Shown here piece by piece: positions 8,495 to 19,686 of a stretch of DNA of 64,000 nucleotides; the stretch's first letter is position 1, and each line of letters opens with the position of its first letter. The notes beneath the pieces are model-generated. The model was not told where the DNA came from. It saw nothing but the letters and a program-made list of their open reading frames with translations, and did no database searches. Made by a program: the position numbers and the translations under genes. This DNA comes from Mantamonas sphyraenae. Lineage: Eukaryota > CRuMs > Mantamonadidae. The stretch lies in assembly GCA_026936335.1 (NCBI GenBank), contig JAPMXV010000053.1, positions 124,001 to 188,000 on the forward strand, given 5' to 3'.

Positions 8495-11400
8495 TCCGCA
8501 GGAATGGAGGCCATCTCTGACGTGGACCCATGATGGTTCCTGTTCTCCTGTTGCTGCTGTTGCCTTTCAAAGTGTCCAATCATGACCTGTGCCAGCTGTG
8601 CTGCCGCTTCTTGGATGCCTGCCGACACGGGTTGATGTTGTTGATGGTGCTCGTGTTGTGATACGGCCTCGCTGCCCGGTGGCACCGCACCTTCCGGAAT
8701 CGGAGGAGTGTGCACCTGCAGCGAATCCTTGGTTGAGCCGTGCACACGCATGGTCAGGTCCCGTAGCTGTGCCTGCTGCATGCTCATCGTTTCTGCCAGC
8801 AGGCCCATTTGTGCTTGCATATTTGCCATCTGCCACAGCATCAGCACCATCAGCAGCATCGACACCACAGCCAATCCCTGAGCGGAAGACAGTGCACTCC
8901 ATGCCCCCTTGGCCACCATCATGGCCAAACCGTCTGGTTTCTTGCGCTCGCGTCCCGCGGCAGATCCTCCTGGGCCCGCCGTTGCCGTGCCGGTCACCGC
9001 CGCTGCAAGCGAGGAGGACGTGGCTGCTGCCGCCGCTGCCTCGCTGGGCGACGCCACACTGCCTGTTTCTGCACTCACCACACTGCCGCTGCTGATACTG
9101 GCCGACTCGTCCATGTCTGCGGCCGTGGGGCGTCGCTTGCGGCTCTTGGACGACAAAGACGACTTGTGGTGGCGTCGTTTGCCCTTGCCGTCGCTGTGCT
9201 TGCTGCCTTTGCCCTTGCTGTCGCTGCGACGTGCGTTTGCGCTGCTACGTTCCCTGTGGCTCTGCTTGTCTGCGCTCACCACCCCCTGTGCCAAGCGCAG
9301 CCAGAACTCGTACGAGTCCTTGCTCTCCTTCTGCGAACCGTCTTCAATGCGACCTTTCCACCACGTACTCTTGATCCAGTTGATACCCAGCGAAATGGTC
9401 AGCCTGCAGCGTGTGGCACCCGTGGTTGCGTCCTGGAACTCTTCCAGCTCCCACTTGCTGTCCAGGTTGAAGTGGTCTCCGTACGGCACGTCCTCCATCA
9501 CCTGCGCCGTTTCCATCACAAACTTGGTGCGCGTGTCGTCCACATAAAACCAGCGCTGGGACTCGTGCACACCCGTTGTGCTGGGGCCCAACGGCGCCTT
9601 GATCGGCGACCGATACGACACTGTGCGCACGTTGCCAAACTGCTCGTCCGTCTGCCATGGAGTCACTTGGATGTCCGTGTCTCCCCGCTGTGCGTGGTAT
9701 TCGTGGGTAAAGTTGGTCGAGTCGGAGAAGAACAGTCGAAACATGCCACGGATGCTCGTGTCAAACTCGCCCACAGCAAGCTGCTTCAACACACCCGGTT
9801 CCACCTTGAGGAACTTGGCCACCGGTCGCACGGGTTTGCTCAACGCCTCATCGCCTTCCTCCTCATCCTCGTCGCCGTTGTCTTGGCCACCATTGTCACC
9901 ACTCTCGTCCTCGTCGCCTCCTTCGTCCTCCTCATCCTCATCGTATCCATCGCTGTCGCTTTCCCTGTCCTCGTCGTCTTCATCTTCATCGTTGACCTCG
10001 TCGTCCTCGTTGTCCCCCCTGGCCGTGTCTCCTGCCGCCACCCCGCTTTCCGGTGCCTGCGTCACCTGCCGCTGCTCCCTTCCCAGCCCCACCTTTGCTC
10101 TGACTCTGAGCCAGCTTGGACAACGTCTGTGCTGCCACCAGCTCCTTTTGGCTGCCCGAGCGTGTGAGCTCGGCTGTGGCGCCGCTGGAGGTGCGTCGTC
10201 GGCTGCCTGATCGTCCACGTGGCGTGATGCTGGTGGGTGTACCGTCGCTGCCTGCGCTCTCGGGCCACTCTTCGTCCTCAAACGTAGCCAGGCGTTCGTT
10301 GATGAGGCGGAAGCAAGTCTTGCGTGACACAAACGAAAGGAAAAAGTGGGAGTTGCCGTCGTCGGTGTCGATGAGAATGCCTCTGTTCATGCCCAGCTGG
10401 TTCTTCTTGCTCACATGAACGATGTTCCGGTACGGCAGAATGATTTTTGTGATTCCAAAGATGGTGGAAAAGAACGAGACGTAGTTGGCACTCACGTACA
10501 GCCTGCCATGGAGCAGGATCTTTGTCACCAGCGCACACGAAAAGTCGTCGATAATGACCTCCTCCGTGCCAAAGTCAAACAGCACCTGAAACTCGTGGTC
10601 CTTGCGAGACACAAGTTGGCCCTGCTGCTGCTGTGCCCCTTCCTTGCCCTGTCCCTTGTTCTTCTTGCCTGTGTTCTTTCCTCCTCCACCCCCGCTGCTG
10701 CTGCTCCTGTCGCCGCCTCCACCGCCTCGTTGCTTCTGGCTGTTCTTGCTGCTCCCTCCCGAGTCTTTCTCCTGCTCTGCACCTGTATCCTGCTGCTCCT
10801 CCGCCGTCGCCTTGTTGGACTTGAAGAACCGTCCCATACTGCTGCTGCTGTTGCTGCTGTTGTTGTTTGTGGTGGTTGCACTGCTGCTCTGCGTGGTGTT
10901 GGGCTCCCGTTCGAGTTGGAATGACGAATGGTCGCTGCTGCTTCCTTCGTCGCTTTTGTCGCCTGAGCCGGAGGACGACTTCTTGTCTCGCTCGCCTGGA
11001 AGCTCCAGGAACGGGCTGCTGCTCACCATGGAGCGTTGCTTGTGCGGGCTCATGCTGTGTGTCCTTCTGTGCCTCGAACTGCGCACCGACGACGTCGACA
11101 GTGTGCTGTCCCTTCGCGTACTGCGCCTGCGTCCAGCGCCGCCGCTGTTGCTTTTTCGTGCACGGTCGCCGTCACTGCTCTCCTGCTTGCTGTGCTTCCT
11201 CTGTGCGTCTACATCTGCCCCCTGTACATCCTCCTCGTCGTGTTCATAATCCTCCTCGTCAATGGACAGCATACGCTGCTGTGTGGCCACGGGAGAGGCC
11301 TGCAGGCCGGACTCGGGTTCCGGCGACGGCGTGGTGTTGTTCCCTGCACGCTGCCGTGCACTGCCCTGGTAGCCCTTGTTGATCCCCTGGCCACTCACAA

Positions 11401-12369
11401 ACTTGATGTTGGCGTTGTGGAACGACATGTCCATCGACCTGCCTCGTGGCCCAGCCTTGCGCCCGTCTTCAAAGCCCCACAGTTTCTCCTCTTCCAGACG
11501 CAGCTTCTCCAGCCTGGCCAATTCGTCGTCCTGTTCACCCGCCACGCCAGTACACACCCATCCGCACGTGTGCCCCATCCGTCCACGTGTGTGTCAGCAC
11601 CCTTTCGTACTCTATGCATTGTCTCGTGTCCCCTGTGACTGTGTGGACGGCCGTGCCAGCTACTCACCTGCTCGCTTCGCTTTTCTTCGGATGGAGAGCC
11701 CCACCCTTCCGTGCCGGGCTGGTCTTCCTCGAAATCCACCACCTTCCAGAACTGGCCCGATTCTTCCCCCGATGTCGCTTCCGTGCCTGTGTGTGCCCGG
11801 TCGAGTTAGCGAGGTCCGTGTGCACGCGTACACGCTTCGTTTCTGCAAACGTTCATCGTGGTTCCAGCAACTTGCCAGGGAACCGTAGCACACGCCGTCC
11901 ACCAAACCCCCACCCATCCCCCCACATCCTCGCAGCTGGCAATAGGGACACCACGGTCTCTGTGCACCGTTTCCACTTACGTTCATCCGACGAGGTGTGC
12001 GAGGTATGGGACATACTGGCCAGCATCTCGTCGTCGATCGAGTTTGTGTTGACCAGTTCCGCTGTCGAAACGTCCTCGTCGCGCGACGCCAGACGAAGCG
12101 ACTGACGGGACAGCGACAGCGAGGGTGTGTTATATGTGTCGTTTCTCCTGCCTGTGTTGTTGTTGTTGTTTGTTGCTTGTGCCTGTACTGCCCACGTGCA
12201 ACTGTTCTCCTGGCATCGACCGCCGTCGCGGATCACTCGCCACGCTGTGCGGCCTTCCCATTGGCCTCTGGCTTCCCTGAAGCCGTGCAGAACGTCCAAC
12301 GTCCATCGAACGGCGGAACGCCATGTCCGAAGGTTTTTCGGGCCGTGGAGGTGCGGATCCCTGACTCAT
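8470..12369 (-). CDS. GRAM-VASt sterol-transfer protein (Lam/Aster-like)
   Basis: Model: exons 12189-12369, 11981-12151, 11668-11786, 10066-11530 and 8470-10031, giving about 1165 residues. Exons 2 to 4 are joined by strong signals, including a ctaac branch-like site before the 11786 acceptor. The GRAM domain (about residues 460-570; FQVLFDFGTEEVIIDDFSCA onward) is followed by an acidic linker. The VASt domain (about 730-900; EFDTSIRGMFRLFFSDST onward) binds sterol in this family. A hydrophobic helix near residue 1020 (LAVVSMLLMVLMLW) and a Gln-rich tail end the protein. This order matches yeast Lam/Ltc and animal Aster/GRAMD1 proteins, which move sterol at ER-membrane contacts. The first intron (38 nt) is tentative. 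The 34-nt gap at 10032-10065 fits GT-AG and phase, but a one-base error in the six-C run at 10013-10018 would equally restore the frame. It overlaps the ANL gene by 25 bp. Confidence 0.8.
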
Positions 12370-12440
12370 TCGGTGGTGGCAAGTTTGGTTGGCACGGATT
12401 GCGCAGCCCTGCTCGCTCATCAACCCTCACTTTGGAAATG

Positions 12441-12444
<4 letters not shown>

Positions 12445-12471
<27 letters not shown>
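12445..12471. repeat. (CA)n microsatellite
   Basis: About 13 CA units in the 5' region between the GRAM-VASt and FAM184 starts, just upstream of the FAM184 ATG. Confidence 0.9.
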
Positions 12472-12475
<4 letters not shown>

Positions 12476-12521
12476 TCATGAACACACAGGGCGGTGCGCA
12501 TGCAGAGGCAAAGAAAGGCGG

Positions 12522-15500
12522 ATGAGTGCAGAGTTTCAACTGCGTTCGCCCATCATCAAACCAAAGTCGGCAGGGTTGGATGCCCTGCTTCTGCCTTCAG
12601 CCAAACAGCGGCGCTCGGGACCAGCGGGGGGTTCCACGGGTGGCCGGGGAGCCTCGGGGGCTGTGGAGCCGCCGAAGGATCTGCTGCTGAAAATGAACAA
12701 GAAGATTGCGCAGCTGACCAAGGTCATCTACCACCTGAACACAAAGAACGAGGACCATGAAAGCGAAATGAAGGGTCTGGCCGACGCCTACGAGAAGGAG
12801 ATTGACCAGGTGGGTGGAAACCACGTGTGCAAACGTCTGCTCGCTCGACCGTTTCTTTTTTTTGGCGCACTGACCCGACCGGCGTCGACACACAGATCCT
12901 GCGCGACGCATACACGAAAATCACTGCGTTCCGTGAGCAACTGGAGGGCAAGAAGGACAGCACGCGTGTGCAAGCAGCTCTGGAGAGCATGCGGGAGGCG
13001 CACGAGGCTGAAAAGGCGGCGGTGCTTCAAGAGCTGTACAGCTTCAAGGAAGAGGTGGCTCAGCACGAGAAGCAGATGCAGGCATTGGCGAGCAAAAAGG
13101 TGCAGTCGATGACGTCACAGCTGTCGGCATTGAAGAATGACTTTGCGCTGCGCCTTCAAGAGTTTCAAAAGACGAATCAACGGCTGCAAGGGCAGCTGGA
13201 GGAGCAGGGCGAACGACACGGCAAGGAAATTGCCACCCTGCAACAGGAATGGACGGAAAAGGTGGAAGCACTGGTGCAGGAGCATGATGCGGCGCTGGCA
13301 GCGGTGCATCAACGGCAGCGGGAGTCGGAAAGCGAGGAGGCACGCCAATTGCAGGCCAAACATGAGGAGGAATTGGCCAAGGTGCGACAGGAGTTGGCAC
13401 AGGCACGTGAAGCAGCCACTCAGGCAGAATTGGAGCACACGGCGGCACTGGCGGAGAAGCAGGAGGTGTTGGCGAAAACGCAGGCGGATTTGCAGGCGTT
13501 GCAGCAGGCCAAGGTGTCTGTAGAGGAAACGTCGTCGGTGGCGGCGCAACAGTTGCAGAAGCAACTGGAGGAGACACAGGGACAGGTGACGCAGAAGCAG
13601 TCGCACATCGACAGTCTGCAGCAATCGCTGGAGGCGGCGATGGCGAAGCAGGAGACGGCCAAGGAGCTGCAGGAGCGCATGGAAAGGGAGGCCGAAGCAA
13701 GCAGGGCCCGCGAACAGGAACTTGGCAACCGGGTGACTGCTCTGGAGGGCCAGCTGGAGGAGGAGCGAGGGCGATGGGAAGCAGCACACTCTGCGGCGAG
13801 CGAAAGCAAGGCAGGGTTGCAGGAACAACTGCGGAGTGCGCACAGCGAACTGGAGGTGCTGCGCACAAAGAGCGAGACGGCAGCAAAGACGATGGAGCGA
13901 CTGCGGAACCAGGTGGAGGAGGGAAAGGCCGGGAAGGCGCGTGCAGTGAAAGAGGTGGAGGAGATCAAAGCGGCGAGCACACGTGCGCTGGAGAGCAAGG
14001 AGAAGGAATGGGAGGCGAGGATGAAGGATGCGTTGGCCAAGGAGCGCGAATCATTGGGCAAAGACAAGGCAGGCGTCGAGGCGGAGCATGCCGAGGCCAT
14101 GGAGGCCCTGCAGAGGCAATTGCGTGCTGCAAACGCAGAGCATCAGCGAGCTTTGGCGGCAGCAAAGGAGGAGGCGCATGCCGAACGGGCGGCACTGAAC
14201 AAAGCGCACGCAGAGGCGATGGCGGCAAAGGAAGAGGAGCAGGCTGCGTCGGATGGGACGTCGCGTGCAAGGATAAAGCAGCTGAAGGGGCGTGTGGAGG
14301 CGGCAAACAGCACGGTGGAAACGCAGCAGGCGCAGATTGCGGAGTTGGAGGCACGTGTGGCGACGCTGGAGGAGGAAGTACGCGTGGCACGGGAGGAGTT
14401 GCGTGTGGGCAAGGAAACCGCCGCGAGGGAGTCAGCAGCTGCATTGGAGGCTGCCGAAAAGGCATACCAGGAGCAGGTGGCGGTGGTGGAAAAGCGCATG
14501 AAGGGCATGCAGGACAAGGAGACGGAACAGGTGGTGGAGAAGCTGAGCGCAGAGATGGCCGAGTTGCGTGCCGTGCACGAGCGGCAGAAGAGGGAGTGGC
14601 AGAGCGGTGCAGACGCGGCGCAGCAGGAGGCAGTGGCGGCGGCGAGCAGCGCGTTGAACGAAAAGTGGCAACGCAAGCTGATTGAGACGCAGGAGGCGAC
14701 GGCGAGGCGATTGCGAGAGGAACTGGGTCAGGAACAACAGGTTGCGGTGAGCAACACGCGAGAGACGCTGCAGCTGGAGTTTGCGCGCAAGGAGGCGGAG
14801 CTGAAGAAGGCAAAGGAGGCATTGGAAGGACAAGTGCGCTCGCTGGAGCTGCAGGTGGAGATGCAGGCAGAGAACAGCAGCAAGGGGGCAGAGGCATTGC
14901 GTGCGGAGCTGGCAGAGACCAAAGCCAAGGCGGCGGCGGAGCTGGAAGCGGAACGAGAGAGCCACCGAGAGGCGATGTTGCAGATGCAGGAGGTGCAGGC
15001 TGCGGAGCTGGCAGAGGTGCGCAAGGCTGCGGACAAAGAGGCGCAGGCCAAGGTGGAGGCTGCACAACGTGCACAGGCGGCGGAGCACCAGAAACGTGTG
15101 GATGCGATGCGTGCGGCGCACGAGCAAAAGGGAATCGAGTACAGAGAGCAGTGGAAGGTGAGCGAACGGGAACTGAAAGCGCGTCAGGAACGGGAACTGG
15201 ACACGGTGCGCAGCAAGGCCGAGGGCCAGGTGGCACACGAGCGCAACAAGGTGGCGGCCAAGGAGCGTGAACTGGAGGAGGCGGCACAGCGGCTGCGTGC
15301 GGCGACGCAGGGGCGTGAGGCGGCAGAGGAGGCGCTGCAGGCGGCCAAGCAGGAATTTGTGTTTGGGCGCCAGGAGATGGAGGAGCGACACGAGGAGGAG
15401 CTGAAGGCGCTGCGGGATCACTTTGAGGAGAAGCTTGCGTCAGAGCAGGAGGCGTATGCGCTGGAGATGCGTGCGCTGGCTGTGGAGCAGGCACAGGTGG

Positions 15501-16072
15501 AGGCGCTGCACGAGGAGAAGTACGGTGCGCTGGAGGCGCAGCTGCATGTGATGCAACGACGGTTCGAAACGCGCGAATCGCGTCCAGAGGACATCGAACG
15601 CATCCAGGCGTTGCAACATGAGCTGGAAAAGCAAGCGTTGTTTGTGAACAAGGCAGCCGACGAGGTGCGCTTCTACAAGATGGAGCTCATCAACCGCGAA
15701 GAGTCGTACAACAAGACGTTCAGTCGCACGCCTAGTGTGGGTCTGCTCAACGTGCTCAAGTCGCGCGAGCAAGACTCGATGGTGTTTGGCAGCGAACGGT
15801 TGCCAGACATTGGCGGAGGAACCACTGGGGCGGGAGGCTCCTCCACGCTGTCACGCAAGAGCAGTGGCGGACAGAGCTCAATGCGTGTGGGCGGTGGGAT
15901 GAAGCGCAGCAACACGGGGGGCGGCGGTGTGGGTGGCAAGCGCAAGAGCAGTGGAGGCGGCGGGGGCAGTGGCAGTCGCAGTTCAAAGTCGTCCGTGCCT
16001 GTGCCTCAGCCTCCATCGTCGTCCTCGTCGCGCGCTCGTTCTGCAGGGCGACGGGGAGTGAGCAACAGGTGA
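12522..16072 (+). CDS. FAM184-like coiled-coil protein
   Basis: Two exons (12522-12809, 12896-16072) encode 1154 residues. The N-terminal block KMNKKIAQLTKVIYHLNTKN and the C-terminal block (RRFETRESRPEDIERIQAL, then FYKMELINREESYNKTFSR) match the two most conserved ends of animal FAM184A/B as I know them. Between them lie about 900 residues of Glu/Ala/Lys/Gln-rich coiled coil with regular heptads. The last 100 residues are low-complexity Gly/Ser with Arg/Lys. FAM184 proteins are large coiled-coil proteins found mostly in flagellated lineages and poorly understood. The intron phase is 0, donor gtgggt, acceptor cacacag. It is divergent to the GRAM-VASt gene (152 bp between ATGs) and convergent with the PNP gene (49 bp between stops). 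Confidence 0.85.
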
Positions 16073-16121
16073 GTGGAAGAACGAAACGGGAGAGAAAAGG
16101 AAATGGGATTCATCATCCACA

Positions 16122-19100
16122 TCAGTTGTCGCCCTCGCCGCCTGGCACAAGCACAGACTCGGAGTCCTGGCGGACCAGAGTGAAGCTGTCCTTGAGTGCG
16201 GATCGGTTCTTGCCGCCTGCAAAGCGCTGGGTGGCCATGGCGAGGCAGTGGAGGACCTTTGCCTCGAGGAGTTCCTCGGAGCGTTGCTTGTTGGGGTGCG
16301 GATGGGCATCGTCTGCATCGCCGGCACCCTCCTCGGACATGTCGTACATATGATGCCTGACGACACCCAGGGCACACACACTCATCTGCATGTGGCGTGC
16401 GACGAGGATCTCAAAGATGCAGTCGTGGGAGATGGCCTGAAGGCCAAGTTGACGCATGTAGCGTGCGGTGGCGTGGGAGTTGTACAGCGTCTGGCAGGAA
16501 ATGCCGATGTTGACATCGACAGCGGGTGTGTCCTTGTCGTCATCCACGCAGAGGTCCTGCTGTTCGGTGCCGTTGCTGCTGGCGCCTTCCCCCTCCCCGT
16601 CGTCGGTGTTTGCCTTCTTGTTCTTCTTGTTCAGACGCGAAGCGTAGACGTCGGTCATGTCTGGGAAACGGACGCCCCAGCGGGGTTCGTTGTGGCCGTA
16701 GAGCGGGTTGCGTCCGAGGAGGTTGACGTGGTCGCGGAAGTGGAGGACGTCGTAGCGACGCAGCTGCGGATCGATGGAACACATACCCACGGCAGCAACA
16801 ATGTGAATGACACCGGCGTGCTTGAGGGTACGCACGACGTGGCTGCGACAGTCGTTCTGCGCTCGTTCGGTCACGGGACGGATGCCAGTCACGTACACAA
16901 AGCGGACGTCGTCCACCGTGCCGAGCACAATGGTGGCACGCACGTGTGCGGCGTCGGGCATGTGCGGCAACTGCGACAGTTCCACCTTTTGCTCGACAAC
17001 CATGCGGTCGCCAAACAGGGGCAGCTCCTCGTTGGCGAGCAGACCCACAACAGGCAGATCTTCGCCGCCGCACAGCTGGTCCTTGAGAAAGTCGGCGGCC
17101 TCTTGGATCTCCTCGTACACACCCTGGCTCTCCTTGGCCGGGGTGAACGTGTTGCCAGCGTGCAGGGCGAGATCGACGGCTGCGCTTTCGTGTTGGGCCT
17201 CGATGGCCTCCAGGGTGACCGCAGCAACGTCGTCGGCAGCCACCTCGGCACGCACGTCCTCCGGGGTGTGTTCGTGGCTGGCAAAGGTGGTGAGGAGGTC
17301 GGTGAAGTAGGCAACGAGGTAGGCGTCATTGGCAGCGTCCAAGGCCTCGTTGATGGCCGCCAGAGAGGCGGTGCCTGGCTCGTACAGAGCAGCCAGGGCG
17401 CTCGTGCACGTGGCCACAATGTTCATGCCACGGCCTTGCGCACACTGGATGATGGAGGCCCACGAGATGCCCACCTGATGGGCGTCCACGTTGACGGCAA
17501 TGGCCACTTCGGGCGGGGTGGGCAGCTGCGGGCCGTCAAAGGCCATGTATGTGCCGGGGAGGTCGGCAACCTGGTCGAGACTCTTTGCCAGATCCAGAGC
17601 CATGCCCACATACTCTTCGGAGAAGGGCTCCTGTTCGGTGAGGCTCTCTGTGGCAAAGGCATCGACGGGTTTCTCCACCCAGCGGCCGGTGTGGTCGATG
17701 AGGTCGTTGAGAACCATGGTGCTGCCGACAGGGAGCTGATGGGTGTCGACGGAGCTGCCCACGAGGGCCTGGGACATGATGGAGACGCCCAGGAGCTGGA
17801 GGACGGCCACGAGGAAGGCGCTCTCCTCGTTGGTGAAGCCCTGGAACTCGTGCTGGGCGAGAACAAAGACGGGCGATTGGCCCTGCATGCCCAGGTGCAG
17901 GGTGCCACAGAGGCCGTTGACAGAGAGCACAGGCATGTGTGGGATGTCGGCCACTTTGAGGCTGACGGGATCCTGCAACTGGGCTGCGAGGGCGGCTGCG
18001 AGCTGGGGAAAGGCAACCACACACATTTGGACCTGTTTGCCCCAGCCTTGCTTCTTGATGGCCATGTTGTACACGTAGGCAGCAGCCTCGACAAGCATCT
18101 CTGTGGATGCAGGGCGTGCCAGACGGGGTGGCAGCGGCATCGAGGTGACCACAGACGACGAGGCTTGTTCGGTGGACGATGCCTCGTCTTGGGTCTGTTG
18201 GGTCTCGTTGGCAGTGTCAAGCACCTCCACGCGACGGATGAGCTCGGAAAAGATGGCCTCAAACTTCTGTGCGGCACTCTTGGCCTCATCCTGCACCTCT
18301 TCGTGGGTGAGCACCGAGTCGCTCATGCCTGCGGCGAGGTTGGTGATGACACTCATGCCAAAGGCCTCCATGCCGGCTGCGTTTGCGGCCAGGATCTCTG
18401 GGATGGTGCTCATGCCAAAGCAGGACGCTCCGTTCGATGCACCCGAGATCACCTCCAGTGGGGTTTCAAATGTGGGCCCGGGTGACCAGCAGTAGTTGCC
18501 TGCGGGAGGTGGGTGGGTGGGTGAGCGAGAGCGGCGGGGCAAAAGGCGGTGTCAGGAATCGTGTTTCGATCGCTGGTGGGGTAGATCCACGCAAACAACC
18601 GGCAAGTGGGAGGGGCACGCGGCACGAGTGCATGTGCATGGGGCCAACAAAAAGGGTGGACTCGGTGCGTGTGGCCTGGATGGGGTACCTTCAAACACGT
18701 GGATGTCGAGGTCGGAGGCGACGTCGCGAGCAAGCTGCTGCAGACGCGGGGAAAACACCTGCGACGAGTCGAGCACGGGGGGACCAAAACGAGGGTCGTA
18801 CTTGAGATCCGAGATCGGGGAGCGGCGGACACTGTTGACATAGGAATTGATGATCATGCAGCAGCCCTTGTACATGCCCTCTCCACAGCCGCCGCTGGCG
18901 TTGCTGGCAAAGAGGATTTTGCAGCCAACGGCCGCCATGACGCGCGCGTGGAAGCCCAGCTCGTGCAGGTAGAATCCCTCGTAGGCGTGGATGCGGCCTG
19001 CGAAGCACAGGATCTGTACACACAGCGTGCATGTGTTGTGCGTGCGATGGCCCCGTTCCCAATGTTCATGCGCGCGTGTCAGAGAGTGGGAGCCAGGCGG

Positions 19101-19628
19101 AGGATTCTTTTTTTAAGGGGCAAAAGTCGGCAAGTTGCGGCGACGGACCGAGAGGGCCAAAGTCGCGGGCAAAGGGAGAAGGGGGTAATTGGGCAGGGGA
19201 AATGGAGCAGGGATGCCCCCTTTGATATGGAGGTGGCGCACGTACGTTGCGTCCGTGGATGGTGCCATGTACGAGACGGCCGCTGTGTCCGGCGACGCTT
19301 GTGCCGGGCATGTGGGGCACGTCTTTCATGGCGCACTCGGTGACGTTGTCCATGAGCGACGCAAAGTTGCTCAGGCCACTGCCCAGCACAACAGCAATCT
19401 CTGCAGTGCCCACATTCTCGCGCACGTATGCAGCTGCTTCTTCGATGTCCTTGGCATAGGCATCGGTATCCTGTGTGGTTGGCCATTTCGGGCGCAAGGG
19501 GCAGCGACGGCAAGGGGCGGCGGATTTTGCGGGTCAGGGATCACTCCCGCGTACTCTCCTGCTACTCCGGTTCACAGGGAGAGAGAGAGAGAGAGAGAGG
19601 CACATACAAAGGTAAGGAATTCGGTCAT
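16122..19628 (-). CDS. Purine nucleoside phosphorylase with three PNP-like domains
   Basis: Exons 19608-19628, 19246-19470, 18689-19013 and 16122-18499 give 982 residues. Domain 1 (about 1-290) is a trimeric-type PNP with the expected catalytic set: GSGL phosphate loop, GHSGRLVHG (His), GRIHAYEGF (Arg, His, Tyr), NASGG, PGPTFETP (Phe-Glu purine site), FGMST, ITNLAAGM (Asn) and LTHEEV (His). It should phosphorolyse purine nucleosides. Domain 2 (about 320-615) and domain 3 (about 660-920) keep the outline but have lost these residues. Domain 3 still shows a strikingly conserved DHVNLLGRNPLYG and WGVRFPDMTDVYASRL block. The first exon codes for only seven residues (donor gtatgt). Splice phases all fit. 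It is divergent to the K+ channel gene, with 58 bp between ATGs. A regulatory or scaffolding role for the degenerate domains is inference. Confidence 0.85.
19579..19599. repeat. (GA)n tract inside PNP intron 1
   Basis: About ten GA units lie between the first and second exons of the PNP gene; on its coding strand this is a CT-rich tract just inside the 5' splice site. Confidence 0.85.
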
Positions 19629-19686
19629 TGGGGTGGGTGTTGGGTTGGACAGGGCAGGGTGGCGCCACTTCTGCAAAAAGAAAGAC

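Noticed and set aside
8809-10167. Long plus-strand ORF (452 aa) opposite the GRAM-VASt gene
   Set aside because: It is antisense to the family-supported VASt exon and has Leu/Val/His/Arg composition typical of the reverse frame of GC-rich coding DNA.
13965-15494. Minus-strand ORF of 509 aa inside FAM184
   Set aside because: Pro/Ala/Ser-rich shadow of coiled-coil codons rich in gag/gcg/cag.
16248-18485. Plus-strand ORF of 745 aa opposite the PNP gene
   Set aside because: It mirrors the PNP exon exactly; composition is Gly/Val/His-rich without domains.
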